Positions 12,966-24,744 of a stretch of 64,000 bases of DNA are shown here, piece after piece. The notes under the pieces were generated by a model. The model made no database searches. It saw nothing but the letters and a program-made list of their open reading frames with translations, and was not told the origin of the DNA. A program made the position numbers and the translations under genes. Where the stretch lies: contig NC_087068.1 of assembly GCF_963678635.1 (NCBI RefSeq), positions 6,479,907 through 6,543,906 on the forward strand. The letters run 5' to 3'. The stretch's first letter is position 1. The number at the start of each line of letters is the position of its first letter. This DNA comes from Symsagittifera roscoffensis. Its lineage: Eukaryota > Xenacoelomorpha > Acoela > Convolutidae.

Positions 12966-13029
12966 TAATACCGCGCGACAACAACTCGCTGCAATTCAAA
13001 AAGCAAAAATTAGACGCTGAATATTTTAC

Positions 13030-13345
13030 GATAGAGAATAAAACAAGACTGCTCATATCAGGACAAAGCCCTGAATATACCGACTGCCATTGAAAGTCAG
13101 AAGTTTTTTTTTTGGCAAAAATTAATAAAGTAATTGGAAAAAACTCAAAAAAAACTTTGATGATTTAAAAAAAAAATTTTCTTCATTTTTCAAATTGGAA
13201 GGATATAGTTTGCCGCTGACGCTTGAAAATCATGAAATATATCACGCGTTAATTATTCCAAATTTACCAAGTTGGTAACTTTTGTACCTCCATAACTTTA
13301 CAAAAAATGATCACAGATACAAAAAAATTTTAAATTTGAGCTCAG
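13030..13345 (-). repeat. R1 element, inverted copy
   Basis: Reads in reverse from ACAAGACTGCTCATATCAGG and CGACTGCC, through ACGCGTTAATTATTCC, to AAAAAATGATCACAG, all landmarks of R1. With the copy at 12630-12965 it forms a tail-to-tail pair around about 70 bp. Confidence 0.6.
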
Positions 13346-13510
13346 CAGGAACAAAGATAGCCGGTTATTGTTGAAATAACATTTTTTTCTTCAAATTAGT
13401 GATGCTTGTTCTGAGAGAAGTGATAAAAAAGATCTGAACACAAAAACTAGAATTTATGGTAAGCTAGACGAACTTTGTTGAAGGAATATGACTTGAGAAA
13501 CAAAACAAAA
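13346..13510. repeat. R2 repeat, copy 1
   Basis: Contains ATAGCCGGTTA followed by a T-rich tract, TCAAATTAG and a GTGATAAAA-type segment, shared with 14985-15330 and 38800-39080. Confidence 0.5.
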
Positions 13511-14984
13511 TTAGTTTTTCTTTTTTTTTGCAGAATTTTCTTTTGATTTTTTGAAATTTTTTCTTTCCAAAAACAGTTAAACAGTTCCAAAAACTAATTT
13601 CAATACAAAAACAAATGAATTGGATACAAAAAAAAACTATCGTAAAAGGCTTAATTTGAGCATGCCTGCCCGCTCGTTTTATTCGCTGGAAATTAAGACT
13701 AAAAATTAGAACATTTAACATTTTTTTCTTAATACTGGGACAAAGTTGTGAACATTTTGTGATGTCAACCGAATAACGAATGAAAGAGCTAAAAAATAAA
13801 ATATCACTGGACCCATTATGATGATTATTTGCTCAACCTGATTTTGTGTGGAAAAAAAGAAACAAACAAAAATACACCTTTCACCCTAACACAAAGTTCC
13901 TCCCCATTTTCAATCATCGGAAAAGTATATTGATTTAGCAGCAATCAAGAGGTTATGATTTAGCGAGCGTCGGACTCAACAAAAAAAGATTCACGGAATA
14001 CATAACAATCAATCTGGATAGAGCTCCTTTGCAATTTTTGTAACTTTAACGGTCGCGTGCTACAAATTGTCGCCAGCGAAGAGTTTTTGTCATAACCGTT
14101 AGTGCAAGTTTTTAATATTTCTTTTGGAAAAAGGTTCATACTATTATCATCAACTAGACTAGATATGATAAATAAATATCAAACAAAATGTTCACGGCTT
14201 CAAGTCCGATCAAATTGTATTGCAAGTTGTACAAATAAAAGTTTTAAAAAGTTTGTTCAATTTTTTCCTAACATTTTCTACTTCCAAAATAAAACAAGTT
14301 TAACTTTGAATTTTTTTGATTGAAATGAACACAATCTTTCCGCATTTTTAAAAACCAAAAATGTTGACAAATATTTGAACTAGCAATAAACTTAATACCT
14401 AATTAATTTTAAGTGGTTTATTTAAGCTTACTAATTTAAAATTAAATGGACAAGTCCGAGTTTGGTGATTATTTGCAAAAATCAACTCATGAGTCTTCAA
14501 CCCGGTCGAGGTATTTAGATTGGTCAAATGTAAAAAACCAAAAAAAGATACCTAACAAACAATTTTCATTGCTTTCCTCTGCAGTTCGAAAAAAATAAGG
14601 CAAATAGCAAACCATTTTAAGTTTCCGATTCACTGTTTGCCCATATTTGGTTCAGAAAAAAAACAAAAAGCTTCACTAAAAAGTTTTAAAATATTGCAGC
14701 TTAGAAATAGTGATAAAATTAGGAAAAATTAGCATTTAAATTTATTTCTTTTTGCTCTTCTTAGGGATAAATTTGAAGCCAAAAAAAGTTCTATTTAAAC
14801 ATAGAATAAAGAAAAATCCAGTACTAACTACAGAATGAGTGAAAATATAAAATCTTTTTGCCGGTTTTGGGAATTCCTATAAAAAAATTGGTCAAAGTTA
14901 ACTATCGAAGGAATGAAAATTTGGATTTTTTTTGCCCATCTGATGGATAATTGAAGGCAACATGTAGTATAAGCGGAATGATCA
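13511..14984. other. AT-rich stretch without recognised gene
   Basis: Short open frames occur on both strands (for example 14102-14323 plus), but composition is A/T homopolymer-driven and no family is recognised. Confidence 0.45.
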
Positions 14985-15330
14985 TTGAGAAATGGTTGAC
15001 AATACTGGAATATTCGCAAAAAAGAAGTGCGGAGAACACAGATCGACCCAAAAACTAAAATTGAACAAGGATAGCCGGTTACTGTGCAAGTGGCACAGAA
15101 TGTTCGGACCATAGTCTTAGAAAAAGCACAACAAAGTTTTTTCAAATTATTGTCGTTTTTTTCGGCGTGGTGTGATAAAAGGAGCTGAACAAAAAACTGG
15201 ACATTAGGCATAATTGACAACCATAGTAAAGTAAGAAAATTATTGAAAAACAGATTTTTTTAGAAAAATTACTTGAAAAATGAAAACAAAATCGGATGTT
15301 TTTTTTTCTTTTTTTTTTGAATTTTTGAAC
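14985..15330 (-). repeat. R2 repeat, copy 2, with open frame
   Basis: Same family as 13346-13510 and 38800-39080. On the minus strand the shared part reads as MVRTFCATCTVTGYPC here (frame 15220-14828) and as MVGTFCATSAVTGYIC at 38864-38664. The function is not recognised; it may be a repeated gene fragment or a repeat-internal frame. Confidence 0.5.
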
Positions 15331-15842
15331 GTTTTGATTCCAAAAAGCCGCTAAAATACTCAAATTGAACCAAAGTTAATCAAGTAAAAATTAAGTGATG
15401 AATTGAATTGAGACTGAAGCAATTGAAAGAATGAGAAAAAAAATAAAAAGAAACTCAATGAAAAAATTTAGTTGAATATTCTAACAAACTTAGGAAAAAT
15501 TTGATTTCCTAATGTCTATATTTCTTTTTAATGGTTGGATTGAAAAGATAAAAACTAAATATGTTCTCAAAGAAAATAAAAAATGAGTTGAAAACTAAAG
15601 AAATCTCAAGATAAAACGCCACAAATTAATGCACAATTTTTATCTCGTTACTTCAGTTTTTTGGAAAGATTTTTTAATCAAAGAAACTATTTTTTTTTCA
15701 AACAAACTTCCTTTACGCTTAGCTTGGTTTAAAGCCCAAATTATTACCAATTAGCTATTTAATGTGACTAAAACGTTCATTCCGTGGGGGCAAATTAAGC
15801 AACGTATAAAGGAGGAAATGGTCAAAATAAGCTCATAAAACA

Positions 15843-16207
15843 CTGAGGTAGGATGTTAACTTGATCGAATTAGGGTTCGATGGATAATTAAACCAATTTT
15901 AAAGTTTGCATATATTGTAATAAAAATGCAAACCAGGCTCTGATTTTTTTATTACTAGAAGGATCAATCAGCTGATTACCATTGAAAATAGAGTAGAGAA
16001 ACTTTTAAAATAAAATAATTAAGCTCTATTGTCGGGATTAGTACGAATATATTTAAGTCACAATGAAAAAGCAAAGCACCAGTAGTGGGGTTTTCGCTAA
16101 ACTATACGGGAAAAGGTATACGGGTGGGGGGGGGGGTGGTTGAGGTAGGATGTTAACTTGATCGAATTAGGGTTCGATGGATAATTAAACCAATTTTAAA
16201 GTTTTGA
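15843..16207 (+). repeat. Pair of 63-65 bp direct repeats flanking 230 bp
   Basis: The block beginning TGAGGTAGGATGTTAAC and ending CAATTTTAAAGTTT occurs at about 15843-15907 and again at 16140-16204, practically identical. The enclosed segment ends in a G-tract near 16125-16138. It could be a tandem duplication or a tiny LTR-like unit. No coding is seen. Confidence 0.7.
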
Positions 16208-16620
16208 TTCAATTTTTTTGAAGTATTTTGCCATATTTTGTTGGATAGCATCGTCCATGGGAAGCAGCGAAGACATATAATTTAAAAAAACCTCCTTGCT
16301 GCGAATAATATAATTTGTATTATTCGACAATTATTACCTGTAGTTTAGTCGGCAATTACTGATTTACACTTGCATAACCTATTGCGGAAAACAGCTGAAG
16401 CTCTAGCTGAAAAGATTGCCTCTTTTGCGAAGTGCAGATTGATAATGAACGACAATTTTATAGAGCGACAATTCATAACAGGCGGGGATAAATTTGTGGG
16501 CAATTGATCTACGCGCACTTTTTTCATTGTGACGATTGTATGCGCAGTGTAACGAAGCGGAGCAATCACTCCTTACTTGCCAATGACCGCCTTAAGAAAA
16601 TGTCACCTAGTAGAAAATGA
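16208..16620. other. Unassigned AT-rich stretch
   Basis: No feature recognised. A 74-residue minus frame at 16569-16345 has no known motif. Confidence 0.4.
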
Positions 16621-16674
16621 AGTCTATTACAATAGTTCATCAAAACTGCAAGCAATAACGGATCAAGTTAACAT

Positions 16675-16697
16675 CCCCCCCCCCCCCCCCCCCCCCC
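16675..16697 (+). repeat. C-tract, 23 C
   Basis: Uninterrupted run of 23 C at the start of repeat copy 1. Shorter C-tracts sit at the equivalent place in the other copies (about 19731, 21362 and 22950). Confidence 0.95.
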
Positions 16698-16837
16698 AGA
16701 TAGACCAATTTAAGATCTTCCACCCCAGCATTTAATTCGCATTAATTTTGCTAAGCGCTGCATGTAAAATGCTCGTCGATTGTGATTGGCTGAAAATTTC
16801 TAACTTAGAGTCAAGTTAACATCCTCCCCCCAAACGG

Positions 16838-17280
16838 AATATTTGTGCTCGGGATAGATTTTTTTCCTTCAGACAATTTTCGACTTTTTAACTAGCCATT
16901 TTGACGGAATTTTTTAAATATCATTCGAAAGGCATGGTTACCTGAGCTTAAATTTGAAAAGATATATTACCTGTGATCATTTTTCGTAAAGTTAAGGGGG
17001 TTTAAAATTGGTAGTTTGGCCAACTTGGGACAATTAACCCACGATTAACGCGTAAGCGGGGATTAAATCCGTCTTAAAAATTGTTCCAAATTGGTTGAAG
17101 GAAGATTATATGCCATATTTGCTTTGTTACTAGGAGCAAAATCTATCACGTTGTACTTTATATGGCATGTGGGGGGATGATTTCCACAAAAAATCTCTAA
17201 TTAAAAGAAATTCATTGTATTTTTTTTATTTTATTACTGCTCCATAGACCTTATAAGGCAGTCGGAACATTCTTGAGCAG
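16838..17280 (+). repeat. R1 element within array copy 1
   Basis: Runs from AAACGGAATATTTGTGCTC to TCCATAGACCTTATAAGGC and GGAACATTC. It lacks the full terminal hairpin seen at 29.5 kb. Confidence 0.7.
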
Positions 17281-17314
17281 TTTTTTCTGCACTTTGCATC
17301 TACTCGAAAAGTTA

Positions 17315-17360
17315 TTTGAAACGCGTTTCAAGAAAAACAAAATTTGAAACGCGTTTCAAG
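17315..17360. repeat. Two tandem CGCG-centred palindromes
   Basis: TTGAAACGCGTTTCAA occurs twice, 28 bp apart. The same pair is at 23479-23524, where both are the perfect 18-bp palindrome CTTGAAACGCGTTTCAAG. Confidence 0.85.
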
Positions 17361-19501
17361 AAAAACTAAATCCCTCCATCAAACAAAAAAGAGCTATCAG
17401 ATTCTACTTCAATAATTTAATTTCAATCAGGTACAAAAAATAAGTAAACAATAATAAAAATGAGGAGCTATTGTTTTTTTTGCAATTAATTTGAAAGAAA
17501 GCAGGCAGAAATCAACAGAGTTGTCCAACTTTACAGCGTAAAAACAGCAAAAAAATCAGCAAACATTTGGGAACCCATATCATAATGCAAATACTCACAA
17601 TAAGCTCAAAAAATGAAAAGCGCTTTGCATTAAAAAATTCTGTGCTCCAATTAAAAAGCTAACAAAAAATGCAAAGTTATCAAAAAATTTTAAGACCAAA
17701 ATGTTTACAGTTGACTGGCAGCCACTGGCTCTTGTTGACCAAAGGCTAAAATATTTCACGGCCCCAATAGATTAGCCTCGACTGCTTGACTTGAGGTTTC
17801 CGGCTGCATAGCAAGTTATTACTATAAGAATTAAATTTAGTTCTTAATGTTTGTTCCGACCATGAAAATGGTGAGATATTTTTTATTTGGAGTTGTTTTA
17901 ATTTTTTGATTTTACTTTATTTTTTTTGTTTTCCACGCAAAATCAAGCACCACGAACATCAAAATGTGTCGTATGATTTAAAATTAAAAAAACACGTTTT
18001 CAGTCGAGATTAAAATGACATTGAAAATTTTTTAGAAATTTCTCAGTGTCGAGAAAAACGCGTTTGAAACTTTTGATTTTGGTCTAATTTCGAGCAAATA
18101 TGGTAAGCAGGCAGTTTTAAAATAGCTTATTTAAGCCTAATTTAAGCCGTGAATTTTAGGTTTTCTCAAAAAAAGCTAGCTTTTGAAGTTTGTCTAAGAC
18201 ATTTTGGGAATCAAAAATTTTCAAAAGGTTTTGTAGGTTTAAATAACTTGAAAAAAAAACTTTTTTTGATTGTTTTACGGTTTTTTTTAAGTTTTTTTTA
18301 TATTTTTTTTACAAAAATTGTTTTTCAATTTGCTTATTCTATTATGACTGTCAACTATGCCTAAGTTATAGAAAAAATTTTTCTGTAGGACTTTGGCCGG
18401 AAACATTTGTGCTACTTGAACAGTAAGCGGCCATCCTTGTTTTGAGCATTTTTCACGAAAAAAGGCTACAAAAAATCATCGAAATTCTTTCAGTCTTAAA
18501 TCGAACTACTATGAAAAATTTCCACTGATGAAATCCATTTTTTGTTTTTTGTTGTTTACTCTAAGTTCAAGCAAACAAAACAACTAAGCACGCTCATAAT
18601 CTGGTTCGGATCAATCGAGCAGGCACACAATTCAAACTATTTGGGAAAAACCAGTTTGCATTTTTGGTTGTTCAGTTTGATTTCGATCAAATAAAACAAC
18701 CAAGCAGGCTCAATGCAACCAAGCAGGCCTCCTTAGTCGTTTTGTTCACTCGAAGTTAGACTCAGCAACAAAACATCAAACTGGTTTTTTCCCAAGGGAA
18801 ACTTTAAGGTCGTTCGACTTAAAACTGAAAAACTTGAGCCTGTTTGGTTGTTTGTTTGCCCAAAATTGGACTAAACAATTAAAACTATGAGCCTGCTTGC
18901 TTGTTTTATTTGCTCAAAATGAGACTAAACATCAAAAAAATTAAGTCTGATTTTTTCCTATGGTAATTTTTAAAAGCTTTCGATTTAGTGCTAGAAAGAC
19001 TTCTATTGGGAAAAACGAGTTCGAAGTTTTTGTTAATAACTTCGAGTAAATAAAGCAACCAAGCAGGCTTTTAACTAGGTCATTAAACCCGAATTTCGCT
19101 CCAATAAAATAAGTTTCGGAAGTTTTTTTGAGTGTCTTCATGGAGTAGAACTTTAAACTTAAAAAAAAACCGCCAATAAGCTGGAAAAAAATATATACAT
19201 TTTTTTTGTTGAATTTTTTGGCGTCTTTATTTTCAATAATTTTTGATTTGAAAAAAAAAGAGGTTTTCGAATAAACCTGACATTATATCGGAAAAAACTA
19301 ACTTCGCGGATTTGTGACAGCAGTTTGATAAATCTAAAAAATCAAAAATGTGAATTCAAGTAATCAACTAAATCTTTTTATGTACTTTATCGTCTTTGCG
19401 TTTGAGCTCAAAATAAAAAGTTAACTTAACAATCTACTTAACAATCTCCCCCCTATTGTATCTACTAAATAATTCCCTACTTTCTCGAAAGGGGGGGGGG
19501 A

Positions 19502-19537
19502 ATTGTTAAGTAGATCCCTGGGGATCTACTTAACAAT
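19502..19537. repeat. 36-bp palindrome, copy A
   Basis: Arms ATTGTTAAGTAGATCCC (19502-19518) and its exact reverse complement (19521-19537) are separated by TG. Two further half-sites, near 19433-19449 and 19573-19592, surround it. Confidence 0.9.
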
Positions 19538-19877
19538 CCCCCCTATTATAACTTGTGTTTTCTTGAAAATGGTGGGAGATTGTTAAGTAGATCCAAAATT
19601 TCTAGTAAATCATAACTGCAGGAACCGGCGGTATAACTCTAAACGGGTTTTTGGGTTCTGTAAAAAATTACAATAGTGTTCTATTACAATAGTTCATCAA
19701 AACTGCAACCAATAACGGATCAAGTTAACATCCCCCCCCCAGATAGACCAATATAAGATCTTCCATCCCAGCATTTAATTCGCATTAAGTTTGCGAAGCG
19801 CTGCATCTGAAATGCTCGTGGATTCTGATTGGCTGAAAATTTCTAACTTAGAGCCAAGGTAACATCCTCCTCCTCAA

Positions 19878-19902
19878 CCCCCCCCCCCCCCCCCCCCCCC
19901 CC
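19878..19902 (+). repeat. C-tract, 25 C
   Basis: Uninterrupted run of 25 C, second C-tract position of array copy 2. The equivalent tract in copy 3 is near 21500-21518, interrupted by T. Confidence 0.95.
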
Positions 19903-21132
19903 TAAACGGAATATTTGTGCTCGGGGTAGATTTTTTCCTCCAGCCAAATTTCGACTTTTTAACTAGCCATTTTGACGGAATTTTTTAATTATCATTCGAG
20001 AGGCATGGTTGTCTTGAGCCTAAATTTGAAAAGATATATTACCTGCGATCATTTTTTGTATAGATAAGGGGGTTTAAAGATTGGTATTTTGGTCAAAAAG
20101 GCTACAAAAAATCATCGACATTTTTTCAGTCTTAAATCGAACTACTATGAAAAATTTCCATTGATGAAATCCATTTTGAGTTTTTTGTTGTTTACTCTAA
20201 GTTCAAGCAAACAAAACAACTAAGCAGGCTCTTATTTTGGTTGGGATCAACCGAGCAGGCACACAATTCAAACTATTTGGGAAAAATCAGTTTGAATTTT
20301 TTGTTGTTGTTCAGTTTGATTTCGATCGAATAAAACAACCAAGCAGGCTCAATGCAACCAAGGAGGCCTCCTTAGTTGTTTTGTTCACTCGAAGTTAGAC
20401 TCAGCAACAAAACATCAAACTGGTTTTTTCCCAATGGAAACTTTAAATTCGTTCAATTTAAAACTGAAAAACTTGAGCCTGTTTGGTTGTTTGTTTGCCC
20501 AACATTGGACTAAACAACAAAAACAATGAGCCTGCTTGCGTGTTTTATTTGCTCAAAATGAGACTAAACAACAAAAAAATTAAGTCTGATTTTTCTCTAT
20601 GGAAATTTTTAAAAGCTTTCGATTTAGTACTAGAAAGATTTCTATTGGGAAAAACGAGTTCGAAATTTTTGTTAATAACTTCGAATAAATTAAGCAACCA
20701 AGCAGGCTTTTAATTGGGTCATTAAACCCAAATTTCGCTCCAATAAAATTAGTTTTGGAAGTTTTTTCGAGTGTATTTATGGAATAGAACTTTAAATTTA
20801 ATAAAATTGCCAATAAGCTGGAAAAAAAATAAAATACTTTTTGTTGAAAATTTTTGGCTTCTTTATTTTCAATAATATTTGATTTGAAAAAAAGAGGTTT
20901 TCGAATAAACCTGACATTATATCGGAAAAAACTAATTTTGGGGATTTGTGACAGCAGTTTGATAAATCTAAAAAATCAAAAATGTGAATTCAAGTAACCA
21001 ACTAAATCTCTTTATGTACTTTATCGTCTTTGCGTTTGAGCTCAAAATAAAAAGTTAACTTAACAATCTTCTTGACAATCTCCCCCCTATTGTATCTACT
21101 AAATAATTCCCTACTTTCTCGAAAGGTAGGGA

Positions 21133-21168
21133 ATTGTTAAGTAGATCCCTGGGGATCTACTTAACAAT
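21133..21168. repeat. 36-bp palindrome, copy B
   Basis: Same perfect 17-bp arms with a TG spacer as at 19502-19537, in array copy 2. Confidence 0.9.
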
Positions 21169-22720
21169 CCCCCTATTATATCTTGTGTTTTCTTGAAAAT
21201 GGTGGGAGATTGTTAAGTAGATCCAAAATTTCTAGTAAATCATAACTGCAGGAACCGGCGGTATAACTCCAAACGGGTTTTAAGGTTCTGTAAAAAATTA
21301 CAATAGTGTTCTATTACAATAGTTCATCAAAACTGCAACCAATAACGGATCAAGTTAAGATCCCCCCCCCCCTAGATAGACCAATTTAAGATCTTCCATC
21401 CCAGCATTTAATTCGCATTAAGTTTGCGAAGCGCTGCAAGTGAAATGCTCGTGGATTCTGATTGGCTGAAAATTTCTAACTTAGAGCCAAGTTAACATCC
21501 TCCCCCCCCCCTCCCCCCCAAACGGAATACTTGTGCTCGGGGTAGATTTTTTCCTTCAGCCAAATTTCGACTTTTTAACTAGCCTTTTTGACGGAATTTT
21601 TTAAATATCATTCGAAAGGCATGGTTGTCTTGAGCTTAAGTTTGAGAAGATATATTACCTGCGATCATTTGAAAAGATATATTACCTGATAGACCAATTT
21701 AAGATCTTCCATCCCATCATTTAATTCGCATTAAATTTGCGAAGCGCTGCATGTAAACTGCTCGTCGATTCTGATTGGCTGAAAATTTCTAACTTAGAGC
21801 CATGTTAACATCCCCCCCAAACGAAATATTTATGGTCGGGTTAGATTTTTTCCTTCAGCCAAATTTCGACTTTTTAACGAGCCATTTTGACGAAATTTTT
21901 TAAATATTATTTGAAAGGCATGGTTGCCTTGAGCTTAAATTTGAAAAGATATATTACCTGCGATCATTTTTCGTATAGTTAAGGGGGTTTAAAGATTGGT
22001 ATTTTGGTCAAAAAGGCTACACAAAATCATCGAAATTCTTTCAGTCTTAAATCGAACTAGTATGAAAAAGTTCAAGCAAACAAAAAAACTAAGCAGGCTC
22101 ATATTTTGGTTGGGATCAACCGAGCAGGCACACAATTCAAACTATTTGGGAAAAACCAGTTTGAATTTTTTGTTGTTCAGTTTGATTTCGATCGAATAAA
22201 ACAACCAAGCAGGCTCAATGCAACCAAGCAGGCTCAATGCAACCAAGCAGGCCTCCTTAGTTGTTTTGTTCACTCGAAGTTAGACTCAGAGGCAAAACAT
22301 CAAACCGGTTTTTTCCCAATGGAAACTTTAATGTCGTTCGATTTAAAACTGAAAAACTTGAGCCTGTTTGGTTGTTTGTTTGCCCAACATTGGACTAAAC
22401 AACAAAAACTATGAGCCCGCTTGCTTGTTTTATTTGCTCAAAATGAGACTAAACAACAAAAAAATTAAGTCTGATTTTGCCCTATGGAAATTTTTAAAAG
22501 CTTTCGATTTAGAACTAGAAAGATTTCTATTGGGAAAAACCAGTTCGAATTTTTTTGTTAATAACTTCGAGTAAATTAAGCAACGAAATCAACTAAATCT
22601 CTTTATATACTTTATCGATTTGCGTTTGAGCTCAAAATATAAAGTTAGCTTAACAATCTATTTAACAATCTCCCCCCTATTGTATCTACTAAATAATTCC
22701 CCACTTTCTCGAAAGGGGGT

Positions 22721-22756
22721 ATTGTTAAGTAGATCCCTGGGGATCTACTTAACAAT
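22721..22756. repeat. 36-bp palindrome, copy C
   Basis: Same perfect arms, in array copy 3. A single degenerate half with a T-to-A change is left near 23862-23885 in copy 4. Confidence 0.9.
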
Positions 22757-22975
22757 CCCCCTATTATATCTTGTGTTTCCTTGAAAGTGGTGGGAGATTG
22801 TTAAGTAGATCCAAAGTTTCTAGTAAATCATAATTGCAGGAACCGGCGGTATAAGTTTAAACGGGTTTTCGGGTTCTGCAAAAAATTACAATAGTGTTCT
22901 ATTACAATAGCTCATCAAAACTGCAACCAATAACGGATCAAATTAACATCCGCCCCCCCGCCCCCCCCCCCCCCC

Positions 22976-23446
22976 CAACGGAATATTTGTGCTCGGGGTA
23001 GATTTTTCCTTGAGCCAAATTTCGACTTTTCAACTAGCCATTTTGACGGAATTTTTTAAATATTATTCGAAAGGCATGGTTCTCTTGAGCTTAAATTTGA
23101 AAAGATATATTACCTCTGCGATCGTTTTTTGTAAAGATAAGGGGGTTTAAAGATTGGTATTTTGGTCAATTTGGGACAATTAAACCACAATTAACGCGTA
23201 AGCGAAGATCAAATCCGTCTTAAAAATTGTTCCAAATTGGTTGAAGGAAGATAACTTGCCATAATTGTTTTGTTACTAGGTTACTTGTTTTGTTACTTGT
23301 TTTGTTACTATCACGTTTTGCTTTATATGGCATGTGGCGGGATGATTTCCACAAAAAAATCTCTAATTAAAAAAAATTCATTGTATTTTTTACATTATTA
23401 CTGCTCCATAGACCTTAAAAGGCAGTCGGAACATTCTTGAGCAGTT
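22976..23446 (+). repeat. R1 element within array copy 4
   Basis: Collinear with 16838-17280, including ACGCGTAAGCG and TCCATAGACCTTAAAAGGC. It holds a local triplication of a TTGTTACT motif near 23268-23310. Confidence 0.7.
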
Positions 23447-23478
23447 TTTTCTTCACTTTGCATTGACTCAAAAAGTTA

Positions 23479-23524
23479 CTTGAAACGCGTTTCAAGAAAA
23501 ACAAAACTTGAAACGCGTTTCAAG
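23479..23524. repeat. Two tandem 18-bp perfect palindromes
   Basis: CTTGAAACGCGTTTCAAG at 23479-23496 and 23507-23524, with 28 bp between starts. Equivalent to 17315-17360. Confidence 0.9.
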
Positions 23525-24013
23525 AAAAACTAAATCTCTCCATCAAACAAAAAAGAGCTTTCAGATTCTACTCCAATAATTTAATTTTAATCAGGTATAA
23601 AAATAAGTAAACAATAATAAAAATAAGGAGCTATTGTTTTTTTGCAAATAATTTGAAAGAAAGCAGGCACAACTCAACAAATTTGTCCAACTTTACTGCG
23701 TAAAAACAGCTAAAATATCAGCAAACATTTGGGAACCCATATCATAATGCAAATACTCACAATAAGCTCAAAAAATGAAAAGCGCTTTGCATTAAAAAAT
23801 TCTGTGCTCCAATTAAAAAGCTAACAAAAAATGCAAAGTTATCAAAAAATTGTAAGACCAAGGGGATCTAATTAACAATCCCCCCCCTATTATATCTTGT
23901 GTTTTCTTGAAAGGGGTGGGAGATTGTTAAGAAGATCCAAAAGTTCTAGTAAATCATAATTGCAGGAACCGGCGGTATAATTTTAAATGGGTTTTCAGGT
24001 TCTGCAAAAAAAA

Positions 24014-24740
24014 CTGACTTTTTTGCAAAATGCAGAACACATCGCACCAGTAAAGTAAAGAGAGGCCGAATAGTTTAATTACTTTTTGGACTCAGTTTAT
24101 GTCAGGAAAATGGAAGGAGTCCTCAATGCTACTTTCATTTCCGGTTTAGATCCAACTAACCAACATATAAGTTTATTATTGAATTATATCCATCATCATG
24201 AACAAACTGAAGAAACTTAATGACTAGTAAAACTAATGATAAATTAGTGTTAAGATGATAAAGTATGCGAAAAATTTACTCAAGGGTATTTGGCTTCATG
24301 ACAATTCAGAATAGAACAACCGTTTTTTTATCTGCTGGTTGAACTTTCGTCCTGATAAGCTTGCGAAGGTCATCTCATACTCGCTGGAGGACGTTTGATC
24401 AGCCAATGAAAGTTAGAAGCAACGGAAACCTCTTTAATCTGTCACCGAGTGGTGACTTTTTCCAGTGAACGACTTGGATCATAGCACGAATTTAAGGGAA
24501 AAGGGAGCTCTTAAATCAACTCAAATCAATATTTACCCCGTCTTTTTAGATTCAATTGGTGGCGTTTGTGATAAGGCCATTTGCAGCCTTCTGCACGGAT
24601 AAGAAATTGATTAAAAACAGTTAAGATAGAGTAATTAGACAACCAAAGGATTAAAAAATCGAGTCCGTTCGTTTTTCTCATAGCTGAATAGAGCCATAGG
24701 ATATCACCCACCAGCTGATTTGGGGGAGACGGGGGGACGG
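24014..24740. other. Unassigned stretch between repeats
   Basis: Slightly less AT-biased than its neighbours. A 61-residue minus frame (24711-24526) shows no recognised domain. No feature supported. Confidence 0.4.
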
Positions 24741-24744
24741 GGGC

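Larger units (their letters stand above)
16621..24013 (+). repeat. Four diverged same-strand copies of a large repeat (unit up to 3.06 kb)
   Basis: Each copy starts at a segment TCTATTACAATAGTTCATC followed by a C-tract: 16621, 19680, 21310 and 22895. Copy 1 is 3059 bp. Copies 2 and 3 (about 1630 and 1585 bp) lack the stretch between the R1-like 5' part and AGGCTACAAAAAATCATCG. Copy 4 keeps the part lost by copies 2 and 3 but lacks the middle after about 23862. Internal parts include an R1 segment, a region with repeated AACCAAGCAGGCTC motifs in both orientations, and a palindrome pair reading GATCTACTTAACAATC. Short open frames inside are shared between copies but are not protein-like. Confidence 0.8.

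Noticed and set aside
16125-24000. CRISPR array, because of spaced palindromic repeats
   Set aside because: Repeats are large, the spacing irregular and the spacers homologous between copies; the host is an animal.
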